From assembly GCA_019347715.1 (NCBI GenBank), contig JAHWKU010000008.1, forward strand, positions 1 through 64,000: a stretch of 64,000 nucleotides of DNA, given 5' to 3'. The translations under genes were made by a program, and so were the position numbers. Shown here piece after piece: positions 52,600 through 60,306 of the stretch. Within the stretch, counting starts at the first letter, position 1, and every line of letters starts with the position of its first letter. The notes beneath the pieces are model-generated. The model had not been told where the DNA came from. It worked only from the letters and a program-made list of their open reading frames with translations, and did no database searches. The DNA is from Actinomycetota bacterium (GTDB lineage: Bacteria > Actinomycetota > CADDZG01 > JAHWKV01).

Positions 52600-54375
52600 G
52601 TGTCGACTCTCCGTTCCCGAGCAGTAGGTTTCGTGCTCACTCTGCCCGCGCTGGCAGCCATTGTCTGGCTGCCGCTGCGTTCGGGGGGGACCGACCAGCT
52701 TCCACTCATCGGCATCCAGGCCGCGACGTTCGTTGCGTTGGCTGTAACCGCCCTGAGGAGAGAACTGAGGTTTGCGGCCCCCGGAGCTTTTTGGGCAGCC
52801 CTGGGCCTCACCCTTGTGGCAGGCGGGGTCTCCACCATCTTTTCCAAGGATCTGGATGCGAGCGTCCCCGCGCTAATTGGATGGCTGTGGCTTGGGGCAG
52901 TTTCAGTGCTGATCGCTTCCCATTGCCGGGGCAATGCAAGAGCATCGCTGGGCTCGGCCCTAGTCTTCGCAGTTGGCATCCAGGCCTTTTGGGGATTCTT
53001 TGCCTGGTGGGGGGGCGGTGATCCAGCCGACACCCAATCTGGAACCTTTTACTCACCCAACCAGTACGCAGGCTACCTTCTGCTCCTGGCACCGCTGTTG
53101 ATCGCTCCCGCTCTGCTGGTGAGTCCGCGGCGGGAGGCAGCAGCTTCGGGAAGCCTAGCGGCCTTCGTGTGCTTGGGGGTGGTTCTGAGCGGGTCCCGCG
53201 GGGGAATGGTGGCGCTCGGCATCGGAGCCTTGGCCACAATTGGGTTGGCCGCCAGAACCTCTGTAAAGAAGGCTCTCATCCGCTCCGTCCTGCTCATGGC
53301 ATCGACGGTGCTCATGGGAGCCCTCCTAACCAGTCCCCTCATACTGAACGATCGTTCCATTGAGCCTGCTGGAGGCGGCCCTTTGGAGAACGTTGCCCTG
53401 AAGGGATCCCCTTCTCCGAGCCTGAACATGCGCCTTCGGTGGGTGGAGGGAGCTGTCCGCATAGGAGCTATGCAACCCTTCACCGGGTCGGGCCTGGGGA
53501 CCTATGGCGACATGCTGGTGCAGGTGCAGGAACCTTCTTGGTTCTGGTCCAGGTACGCCCATAACCATTACGCAGAGGCCTTCGCAGAAGGCGGCGCTCT
53601 CCTTTTGTTAGGAGTGATCGCCATCCCGGCAACCGCTCTGCTCGGGAGTCCTGGTTTCTTACGACGGTCTAGATCCCCCGTCGAAGCCTCGACGATTGGA
53701 ATGGCGGGAGGACTGCTTGGTGGGTCGGCTCATTTGGTCATCGATCACGACTGGAGCTTCCCGGCATTCGCAGTAACCTTCATGGTTCTGGCAGCCCTGG
53801 CAGCTACCTGGCCCGCTCCGGATCACAATCAACCTGGTAAGAGGCGATGGCCACTGGCCATTGGGATCGGGATAGTTTCGCTGGCCTTGTTCCTCGCCAC
53901 TACATCTAGAGGAATAGCCCTGCAATACATGAGGGGGACCAAGAATGAGCCGGTAGGGCATATTGTTACGAGGCTGGCCCCATATTCAGCACAAGGGTAT
54001 GCGCGTCACGCCACGGAAATGGCCAACTCAGGTGATCTCATCGGCGCTTCCCGCGCGATCGAAAGGGCGATCTCGTTAGACCAGCTCGAGCCCCGGCTGC
54101 GCTGGCAAGCAGCCGAGATCTACGTTCGAACCGGTCGCTTGAAAGATGCCGAGGATCAGTATCTCGAGGCGATCAGGATCTCACCCAATGCTCCCGCCGC
54201 CTACCGCTACGCAGCAGAGTTTTTCTTGCACAGAGGTGAATCCGAAGAAGCCATCGAGGTTCTCGACCAAGGGCTGAAGAGACTTTCGCAGGACCCTATG
54301 CGAGCCCGGCTCGCACAACTCATCAGAGAGCTGATGAGCCTCAGAGCTGAAGCCGCCGCTGAACACTCTTCATAA
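52600..54375 (+). CDS. O-antigen-ligase-like membrane protein with C-terminal TPR repeats
   Basis: The 591-residue protein has about ten to twelve membrane helices (residues 10-440) and a soluble C-terminal TPR region (about 455-585). The Wzy_C/WaaL signatures are visible: NMRLRWVEGA (276-285) and AHNHYAEAFAEGG (320-332) in the large extracytoplasmic loop. This family polymerises or transfers lipid-linked glycans; some members (TfpO/PglL type) glycosylate pilins. Its place between the minor-pilin operon and the major pilin gene makes pilin O-glycosylation an attractive inference. Polysaccharide polymerase or ligase is the alternative. It is one of only two plus-strand genes. Confidence 0.82.
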   Translation: MSTLRSRAVGFVLTLPALAAIVWLPLRSGGTDQLPLIGIQAATFVALAVTALRRELRFAAPGAFWAALGLTLVAGGVSTIFSKDLDASVPALIGWLWLGAVSVLIASHCRGNARASLGSALVFAVGIQAFWGFFAWWGGGDPADTQSGTFYSPNQYAGYLLLLAPLLIAPALLVSPRREAAASGSLAAFVCLGVVLSGSRGGMVALGIGALATIGLAARTSVKKALIRSVLLMASTVLMGALLTSPLILNDRSIEPAGGGPLENVALKGSPSPSLNMRLRWVEGAVRIGAMQPFTGSGLGTYGDMLVQVQEPSWFWSRYAHNHYAEAFAEGGALLLLGVIAIPATALLGSPGFLRRSRSPVEASTIGMAGGLLGGSAHLVIDHDWSFPAFAVTFMVLAALAATWPAPDHNQPGKRRWPLAIGIGIVSLALFLATTSRGIALQYMRGTKNEPVGHIVTRLAPYSAQGYARHATEMANSGDLIGASRAIERAISLDQLEPRLRWQAAEIYVRTGRLKDAEDQYLEAIRISPNAPAAYRYAAEFFLHRGESEEAIEVLDQGLKRLSQDPMRARLAQLIRELMSLRAEAAAEHSS

Positions 54376-54408
54376 AAACAAAGAGGGCGAGTCTCCTCGC
54401 CCTCTTTG
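54374..54408. terminator. Bidirectional terminator
   Basis: A perfect 13-bp stem, CAAAGAGGGCGAG/CTCGCCCTCTTTG (54379-54391, 54396-54408), with a four-base loop lies between two convergent genes. On the minus strand it is followed by five T residues, giving a strong terminator for the pilin gene. On the plus strand the T-stretch is shorter. Confidence 0.88.
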
Positions 54409-54421
54409 CAAGATTCAGGTC

Positions 54422-54940
54422 CTACCATCCAAGTGCAGTAGTTTCCTGCCAGGTTCCGGTACAAGTCGTGGTAAGACTCGCGTCGTCAACCTTCACGTAG
54501 TAAGTCCCTGCATCCGTGCCTGCTCCTCCAGATACCGTCAGGTCCTGCGCTACGTCTGCGATACAGAAGAGAGTCCCAGACTTGCTCAGGCTGCGCAGTA
54601 TCACGGTCTGACCTGCGGGGGTTCCCGCTGCGGCCTCCTGCACGGCAACCCCGCGAGCGGCGGCATCTGCAGTCGTCCAGTTGAGGTTCGACTCGATATC
54701 ACCCAGGGCAGTCGTGTCACTGGTGTACACCTGCTTGTCGGCGTAATAGGTCTTCTCCGCGGTCAGTCCGTTGCGCAGGTTCGACTGCGCCTGGCGGTCC
54801 TGAGCACGGCGTCTCGCACCGAGGAAGGTCGGGATCGCAATCGCGATCAAAATGGCAATAATCAGAACCACGACCATCAGCTCGATAAGAGTGAATCCCT
54901 CGTCGTCACCGTTAAGCTTTTCGTTAAGCCATAGAATCAT
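54422..54940 (-). CDS. pilA: Major type IV pilin
   Basis: The 172-residue prepilin has a short leader ending in DDEG, then the signature FTLIELMVVVLIIAILIAIA with Glu at +5, so it is a type IVa/GspG-like pilin. The globular domain has RAQDRQAQSNLRNGLTAEKTYY and paired cysteines (FCIAD and TTTCTG) that may form the D-region loop. The ATG at 54940 follows an excellent ribosome binding site (GGGAGGTG, about eight bases upstream). Expression is probably set by the c-di-GMP riboswitch just upstream. It is monocistronic up to the terminator at 54374-54408. Confidence 0.92.
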   Translation of the reverse strand: MILWLNEKLNGDDEGFTLIELMVVVLIIAILIAIAIPTFLGARRRAQDRQAQSNLRNGLTAEKTYYADKQVYTSDTTALGDIESNLNWTTADAAARGVAVQEAAAGTPAGQTVILRSLSKSGTLFCIADVAQDLTVSGGAGTDAGTYYVKVDDASLTTTCTGTWQETTALGW

Positions 54941-54955
54941 GTGTGTTTCACCTCC

Positions 54956-55026
54956 CTTCGTCGGAGACTTTTGCAAGACCGGTTCCCGCCTACCGGCTCG
55001 CACTCCGACGAAGCGGATCGAGCCGG
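54956..55026 (-). promoter_or_regulatory. Expression platform of the pilin riboswitch
   Basis: Two competing pairings are visible. CTTCGTCGGAG (55013-55003) and CTCCGACGAAG (54966-54956) form a perfect 11-bp stem whose 3' arm abuts the GGGAGGTG ribosome binding site. CCGGCTCG (55026-55019) and CGAGCCGG (55000-54993) form a hairpin that holds the first arm in its loop. Switching between them could expose or hide the ribosome binding site. Confidence 0.65.
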
Positions 55027-55029
55027 ACC

Positions 55030-55112
55030 ATCCGGCAGCGCAGCCGGCCCCCTATCAGCGAGGCCCTGTCGCTTTGCGTCCCTGCATCTCTGCAGGTTTG
55101 CCTTTGGCGTAG
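55030..55112 (-). promoter_or_regulatory. c-di-GMP-I riboswitch (GEMM-I)
   Basis: The minus strand contains the GEMM-I aptamer signatures in order: GGCAAACC, a CCTGCA/TGCAGG stem capped by the GNRA loop GAGA, GGGACGCAAAGC, then GGGCC and a pairing partner GGCC, and a closing CTGCCGG. P3 can form from AGCG/CGCT and GGCC/GGCC. It lies between pilC and the pilin gene, upstream of an alternative-stem platform. c-di-GMP should therefore control pilin production. Confidence 0.87.
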
Positions 55113-55189
55113 GTCTTGGCTTGCTGTTGAGAAATATCGTCATCTGTTCCCGCAACCTTGAGATAGCCGGATCGGCTTAGTTCTTCTGG

Positions 55190-56410
55190 TTACTGAATGA
55201 GGTTGATGATGTTGAACATCGGCATGTATAGAGCAACCACCATGCTTCCGACGGCGGCTCCCATGACCGCAATCAGGACCGGTTCGATCAGAGAGGTCAG
55301 CGCCTCGACCGTTGCCTCAACCTCCTGGTCGTAGAACTCACCGATCTTGGTGAGCATCGTGTCAAGGGCACCGGTTTCTTCGCCTACGGCCATCATCTGG
55401 ACGACCATCGGCGGAAAGACTGCATGGTTCTCGAGTGGCTTGGCGATGCTCTCACCTTCCTTGACGCTCTTCTGAACATCCAGGATGGCCTTGCCCATGA
55501 CCTTGTTGCCGACGGTCTCAGACACGATCTCGAGTCCTTGCAGGATTGGAACACCGCTTCGCATCAGCACCGATAGAGTCCTTGCGAACCGGGACAGGGC
55601 GACCTTGTGGAACAGAGGGCCGAAGATAGGCATCTTGAGTTTCAAAACATCCAGCTGATATCGGCCCTTATCCGTTGTGATGTAACGGCGAAGAGCGAAC
55701 GCCATTATGAGGATCGCGGCAAACACCACGTACCAAAACTTGGCTACAACGCCGCTCACTGCAAGAAGGATTCTGGTCGGAAGTGGGAGCGTGCCTCCGA
55801 GTTCTGAGTAGAGCTCTTCGAACATCGGGACAACGAAGATGAGCATGGCCGATACGATCAGAAGCACCATCACGAACACCACGACGGGATAGGTCATAGC
55901 GCTCTTGATCTTCTGACGCAGTGCGACCTGATACTCCATCGTTTCTGCAAGCCGAAGGAGGACCGAGTCGAGCATTCCGCCGGCCTCTCCCGCTCGTACC
56001 ATCGCAACGTAGAGATTGCTGTAGGCCTTTGGATGCTTGGACAGGGCAGCAGATAGAGATGACCCTCGTTCGACATCGTTGCGAACTTCACCAATGATTC
56101 GCGCGAGCTCTTTGTTCTCCGTTTGCTCGGCCAGGATGTTGAGGGCTCTCAACAGCGAGAGTCCCGAGTTGATCATGGTGGCGAACTGTCTGGACATGAT
56201 CGCCACGTCCTTGGGCTTAACTTTCTTCTTGAAGCCTGGAAGAGAAATCTCCTTCTTGAGACCTCCCGTCTCGGCCGAAGTGATGGATACCGGGATCATG
56301 CCCTGCTGGCGAAGGCGGGTCGCGACCGCGGTGGCGCTGTCTCCCTCGGCAGTTCCCGAAACCATGCGGCCGGACTTGTCTCTTACTTGATAGGCGAAAC
56401 TCTGCGCCAC
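55190..56410 (-). CDS. pilC: Type IV pilus platform protein PilC
   Basis: PilC (GspF family) is the inner-membrane platform turned by PilB and PilT. The 406-residue product has two homologous cytoplasmic domains (about 65-190 and 270-395), with FATMINSGLSLLRALNIL and FARTLSVLMRSGVPILQGL, and membrane helices near 170-190, 215-240 and 375-400. The start is a GTG at 56410 with AGGAGGTG nine bases upstream. A promoter with the TACTTT -10 lies in the gap to pilT. Confidence 0.94.
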   Translation of the reverse strand: MAQSFAYQVRDKSGRMVSGTAEGDSATAVATRLRQQGMIPVSITSAETGGLKKEISLPGFKKKVKPKDVAIMSRQFATMINSGLSLLRALNILAEQTENKELARIIGEVRNDVERGSSLSAALSKHPKAYSNLYVAMVRAGEAGGMLDSVLLRLAETMEYQVALRQKIKSAMTYPVVVFVMVLLIVSAMLIFVVPMFEELYSELGGTLPLPTRILLAVSGVVAKFWYVVFAAILIMAFALRRYITTDKGRYQLDVLKLKMPIFGPLFHKVALSRFARTLSVLMRSGVPILQGLEIVSETVGNKVMGKAILDVQKSVKEGESIAKPLENHAVFPPMVVQMMAVGEETGALDTMLTKIGEFYDQEVEATVEALTSLIEPVLIAVMGAAVGSMVVALYMPMFNIINLIQ

Positions 56411-56436
56411 CTCACATCACCTCCTGGATCTTTCTC

Positions 56437-56465
56437 AAAGTAACATTGACCACACTAGTTAACAA
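56437..56465 (-). promoter_or_regulatory. Candidate promoter of pilC
   Basis: TTGTTA (56465-56460), a 17-base spacer and TACTTT (56442-56437) lie in the 58-bp gap between pilT and pilC. The -10 equals that of the HTH-pilMNOP promoter. It could allow pilC and the pilin to be made apart from the motors. Confidence 0.5.
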
Positions 56466-56468
56466 TCA

Positions 56469-57599
56469 TTATCCCGTCTTACCGGCCAGCCGCTTGAACT
56501 CTTCCAGGTCGTGACAGCGCTCGGAAGCGGTCTGGAAACTTATCTTGCCCCGATCGACCAGGCCCGCAAGAGACTGATCCATCGTCTGCATTCCATATCG
56601 GCCCCCGGCCTGCATGGCTGAATAGATCTGGTGGGTTTTCGCCTCTCGGATGAGGTTGCGTACCGCAGGCGTAGCCACGAGGATCTCGGCTGCGACCGTC
56701 CTGCCCCTGCCGTCGGCCTTGATGACGAGTTGCTGGGTCACGATCCCCTGGAGGCTTCCGGCCAGCTGAACGCGCACCTGCTGTTGCTGGTACGGAGGGA
56801 AAACGTCGATTATCCGGTCGATCGACTGCGGCGCATCCTGAGTGTGCAGTGTTGCAAAGACGAGGTGTCCGGTCTCGGCCGCGGTGAGGGCAGTGGAGAT
56901 CGTTTCGAGGTCCCTCATCTCACCGACCAGGATGACGTCCGGGTCCTGCCTCAAAACGTGGCGAAGAGCATTGGAAAACGATTTGGTATCCGTACCCACT
57001 TCGCGCTGGTTGACGATCGACTTGTTGTGCAGATGAAGGAACTCGATGGGGTCCTCGACCGTCATGATGTGAAGTTCCCGATTGGTGTTGATGATGTCGA
57101 TCAGGGCTGCGAGAGTAGTCGTCTTGCCGTTTCCGGTCGGGCCCGTTACCAGTACGAGGCCTCGTGGCAGCTCGGCGAACCTTGCTACCTGCTCGGGAAG
57201 ACCGAGCTCTGTTACCCCTTTGATGGAAGTGGGGATGAGCCTGAAGGCGGCGCCCAGTGCATCCCTTTGGAAATACACGTTCACGCGGAAGCGGGCTTCG
57301 CCTGGAAGAGAAAGAGACAGATCGAGTTCCATCTCCTGCTCGAGACGCTCACGCTGACGCTGGGTAAGGACCGCATAGATCATCTGCCGTACAGCAGGCG
57401 GCTCCAACCGGTCGTAGCCATTAACCTTCCTCAGCTTGCCGTCGATCCGGATGACGGGGGGCGATCCTGCGGCCAGATGAAGGTCGCTGCCCTTTTCAGT
57501 GATCACCAGTCGCAACAGGTTTTGCAAGTCGGAAGCTGCAGCCTCACCCTCCCTAGCCGTCTCGACTCCGGCTGAGACCCTTCCAGTTTCCTGGCTCAT
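56469..57599 (-). CDS. pilT: Pilus retraction ATPase PilT
   Basis: PilT is the hexameric ATPase that retracts pili. The 376-residue product has an N-terminal PAS-like domain (about 25-130), Walker A GPTGNGKTTT (153-162), the Asp box EDPIEFLH, Walker B DPDVILVGEMRD, the His box TLHTQDA, and the AVRNLIRE motif, which is specific to retraction ATPases (AIRNLIRE). The Walker A has Asn for the common Ser. The ATG has AAAGGA at good spacing. Confidence 0.94.
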   Translation of the reverse strand: MSQETGRVSAGVETAREGEAAASDLQNLLRLVITEKGSDLHLAAGSPPVIRIDGKLRKVNGYDRLEPPAVRQMIYAVLTQRQRERLEQEMELDLSLSLPGEARFRVNVYFQRDALGAAFRLIPTSIKGVTELGLPEQVARFAELPRGLVLVTGPTGNGKTTTLAALIDIINTNRELHIMTVEDPIEFLHLHNKSIVNQREVGTDTKSFSNALRHVLRQDPDVILVGEMRDLETISTALTAAETGHLVFATLHTQDAPQSIDRIIDVFPPYQQQQVRVQLAGSLQGIVTQQLVIKADGRGRTVAAEILVATPAVRNLIREAKTHQIYSAMQAGGRYGMQTMDQSLAGLVDRGKISFQTASERCHDLEEFKRLAGKTG

Positions 57600-57614
57600 C
57601 TGCGTTCCTTTCCT

Positions 57615-59285
57615 CTATATGACGACACGCTGGATCTCTTCGATTGCTGTGAGTCCAGCCCTCGTCTTTTGGAGACCGTCGTCGCGCAGCTCGATCATCC
57701 CCTCTTCGAGAGCAACTCTCTTGATTTCGTCGGAGGACTTTCTCTCGACGGCAAGGCGCTCGATGTGTTCACTTACCAGCATCACCTCATGTAATGCCAT
57801 ACGTCCTCGATAGCCTGTCTTTCCGCAATGCTGGCAGCCAACGGGACGGTAAAGGGTAGGCATCGGCTCATCGGGGTTATATGAGAATTTGTTCTCCTTC
57901 ATGGCCTCCGGAGTGGGCACGTAGGTCTCCTTGCATCTCTCACACAGACGCCGAGCAAGTCTCTGCGCCAGTACAGCATCCATCGCAGAAGCGACCAGGA
58001 ATGGTTCAATTCCCATCTCTATCAGCCGGCTGACGGCACTAGGGGCATCGTTGGTGTGCAGAGTCGAAAGAACCAGGTGGCCGGTAAGAGCGGCCTCGAT
58101 GGCTATCTGCGCGGTCTCGCGATCGCGGATCTCACCGATCAGGACGATGTCTGGGTCCGACCGCAAAATGGATCGCAGCGCAGAAGCGAAAGTGAGGCCG
58201 GCCTTGACGTTTACCTGGACCTGATTTACTCCCGGAAGCCTGTACTCGACCGGGTCTTCCACCGTGATGATGTTGCGATCTTCCTTGTTGAGGATGTTGA
58301 GCGTGGCGTAAAGGGTCGTGGATTTTCCCGATCCGGTTGGGCCTGTGACCAGGATCATGCCGTAAGGCTTGGTGTATGCCTCCTGGAAGCGGCTGAAGTT
58401 CTGCTCCAGGAAACCAAGGTCCTCGAGCTTCAATAGAACGCTCGACTTATCCAGGATTCTCATGACGATCTTCTCGCCATGAACCGTTGGGAGGCTCGCG
58501 ACTCGCAGGTCGATGGCTTTGCCTCCAACAACGAGCCCTACACGTCCGTCCTGAGGAAGACGCCTTTCCGCGATGTCCATCTCACCCATGATCTTTAGCC
58601 GCGAGAGGATGGCCGACTGCACATTCTTTGCCGGCCGCATTACTTCGTGCAGCACCCCGTCGATGCGGTATCTCACCCTGAGATCTCTCTCCTGTGGTTC
58701 GATGTGGATGTCTGAGGCGCGGTCCTGAACAGCTTGCGTGATGAGCATGTTCACGAGCTTTACGATTGGGGCCTCTTCGACGAGGTCGATACGTTCTTCC
58801 TCGGTTTCCGCCTCGCCCTCGACGTCTTGGAGTGAGTCCTCCAGCGAATGATCCAGGCGCTGAAGGCGCGAGATCGCAGCAAGGATGTCCGTGCCGGTCG
58901 CCACGACCGGCTTTACATCTCTCCCCGTGAGAGTCCGGATGTCGTCGATGGCAAACACGTTGGATGGATCGCTCATCGCCACCACCAGCTTCTGCTCATC
59001 GAACGCTATGGGAAGAGCCTTGTAGCGCTTGGCGAGATTCTCCGGGATGAGTCCTGCGGCGGATGGATCGACTGTCACCTCGGTGAGATCGACGAACTCC
59101 ATGCCGATCCTCTTGGCCATGAGCGATATCAAGTTCGCTTCGGTGACATGGCCCTTTGAGATCAACACCCTACCGAGGGAGAGCCCTGTCCTTCTCTGCT
59201 CTTCCACGGCATCGGTCATCTGCTCGTCGGTGATCAACCCCTCCTCGAGGAGCAGCTCTCCCAACTGCTTGGTCTTCTGTGTCAT
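57615..59285 (-). CDS. pilB: Pilus extension ATPase PilB with MshEN domain
   Basis: PilB drives pilus assembly. The 556-residue product has an N-terminal MshEN domain (about 5-65), LGELLLEEGLITDEQMTDAV then LGRVLISKGHVTEANL, whose paired motifs bind c-di-GMP in characterised members. Then come the N2 domain, Walker A GPTGSGKST (315-323), EDPVEYRLP, DPDIVLIGEIRD and TLHTND. A four-cysteine zinc site (CERC and CQHC) lies in the last 100 residues. c-di-GMP sensing by this motor is inferred from the motif. Confidence 0.94.
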   Translation of the reverse strand: MTQKTKQLGELLLEEGLITDEQMTDAVEEQRRTGLSLGRVLISKGHVTEANLISLMAKRIGMEFVDLTEVTVDPSAAGLIPENLAKRYKALPIAFDEQKLVVAMSDPSNVFAIDDIRTLTGRDVKPVVATGTDILAAISRLQRLDHSLEDSLQDVEGEAETEEERIDLVEEAPIVKLVNMLITQAVQDRASDIHIEPQERDLRVRYRIDGVLHEVMRPAKNVQSAILSRLKIMGEMDIAERRLPQDGRVGLVVGGKAIDLRVASLPTVHGEKIVMRILDKSSVLLKLEDLGFLEQNFSRFQEAYTKPYGMILVTGPTGSGKSTTLYATLNILNKEDRNIITVEDPVEYRLPGVNQVQVNVKAGLTFASALRSILRSDPDIVLIGEIRDRETAQIAIEAALTGHLVLSTLHTNDAPSAVSRLIEMGIEPFLVASAMDAVLAQRLARRLCERCKETYVPTPEAMKENKFSYNPDEPMPTLYRPVGCQHCGKTGYRGRMALHEVMLVSEHIERLAVERKSSDEIKRVALEEGMIELRDDGLQKTRAGLTAIEEIQRVVI

Positions 59286-59289
59286 ATCG

Positions 59290-59742
59290 CTACGGGGCCC
59301 CTACCTTGCCGAACAGTCTCCGCCGCGGCCTCATCATTCGGTCGGCAGCTCTGATGAAATCCTTCACCATCGGGTCGGTCGAGGAAAGCGCAACTCTGCC
59401 GTCCTGAAACTCGAGGACTACCTGAGATTCCCTCCACCACTCCTCTGGGCTCGGCGTCGTCAACTGCGGACCCGACAACGTGGCGGTTACCTGAACCTGA
59501 GGCTGAAAGCTCTCCACCGAACCGTGCTCTTCGGCCAGGATCTTGGATGGGGCCGGCGATTCTGCAGGCACGGGCTCGGGCACCGGCGACCGCGGAGCGG
59601 TGGTGGGGTAGGTAACCCGTGGTCTCAGGTTCGAGATATTCTCGTCGCTCGATCGAAATGTTTTGGCGGCTCCCGGAAGTCCCCAGTCCCAATCGTTTCG
59701 GCGTCTGCCGAACAGGCGACCAAGCCAGCTGGCTACACCCAC
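59290..59742 (-). CDS. Unknown protein between the GTPase and pilB
   Basis: This 150-residue protein has no family I recognise. The first 60 residues are basic and Trp/Arg-rich (WLGRLFGRRR), followed by a Pro-rich linker (about 45-75) and a C-terminal part with WWRESQVVLEFQDGRVALSS and FIRAADRMMRPRRRLFG. No signal peptide or membrane segment is seen. Gaps of two and four bases to the GTPase and pilB imply co-translation, so a role as an adaptor between the GTPase module and the motor is plausible. The GTG start lacks a clear ribosome binding site. An overlapping frame (59282-59752) is less convincing. Confidence 0.72.
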   Translation of the reverse strand: MGVASWLGRLFGRRRNDWDWGLPGAAKTFRSSDENISNLRPRVTYPTTAPRSPVPEPVPAESPAPSKILAEEHGSVESFQPQVQVTATLSGPQLTTPSPEEWWRESQVVLEFQDGRVALSSTDPMVKDFIRAADRMMRPRRRLFGKVGAP

Positions 59743-59744
59743 GG

Positions 59745-60302
59745 TCAGGCACTCGCCGCTACGGTTTCGCTCTCGACCTCTTCCAGCACCGAGTAGAGCA
59801 GGGCGAGTAGTACGTTCTTGACGCTTCCTCTGTCGAGGGCGTTCATCGGGATGACCGGAACTCCATCTTCCAGAGCGAGCCTCTCCTGAACGTAGCTGAT
59901 CTCTCCTGCCGGGTCTGCTGGGTTGTATTTGTTCACTGCAATCACGTAAGGCACTTCCGCGCCGTAGCTCTTGAAAGCCTTGAGGATCTTCTCCGCATCG
60001 TCGAAGGTTTCGTCACGGCTGCGGTCGCAAACAAGAACGAACCCAAGCATGCCGTCGGAGAGGATCTCCCACATAAAGTCGAATCGCTCCTGTCCGGGCG
60101 TACCGAAGAGATAGAGCACCAGAGTTGGATCGATGGTGATGCGGCCGAAATCCATTGCCACCGTGGTGCGTTCCTTTTGTACCTTCGTGTGGTCGCTTAT
60201 ATCGCGTTCGGTCGACAGGACGGTGATCTCGCTGATGGTCCTTATAAGAGTGGTCTTGCCTGCGCCGAAGGGACCCGTAATGACGATCTTGACCGAGGCC
60301 AT
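59745..60302 (-). CDS. Small Ras-like GTPase, conservon CvnD type
   Basis: The 185-residue protein has a P-loop GPFGAGKTT (residues 10-18), the stretch TTVAMDFGRITID (47-59), the switch II motif FGTPGQERF (66-74), and NKYN near 128 in place of NKxD. The MDFGRIT and YLFGTPGQERF pattern matches actinobacterial CvnD-type GTPases, which act with Roadblock proteins (CvnB). MglA is the better known bacterial relative and sets pilus polarity in Myxococcus. Here the gene sits in a pilB operon, and a Roadblock gene lies two genes upstream. A role in switching or placing the pilus motor is inferred. Confidence 0.88.
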   Translation of the reverse strand: MASVKIVITGPFGAGKTTLIRTISEITVLSTERDISDHTKVQKERTTVAMDFGRITIDPTLVLYLFGTPGQERFDFMWEILSDGMLGFVLVCDRSRDETFDDAEKILKAFKSYGAEVPYVIAVNKYNPADPAGEISYVQERLALEDGVPVIPMNALDRGSVKNVLLALLYSVLEEVESETVAASA

Positions 60303-60306
60303 CGTT

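Noticed and set aside
56631..57575. 314-codon plus-strand open frame opposite pilT
   Set aside because: It is antisense to pilT, whose Walker, Asp and His boxes are all present.
59282..59752. 156-codon minus-strand frame overlapping the unknown gene at 59290-59742
   Set aside because: It overlaps pilB and the GTPase gene ends; the frame at 59290-59742 fits between its neighbours with small gaps and has a more protein-like composition.
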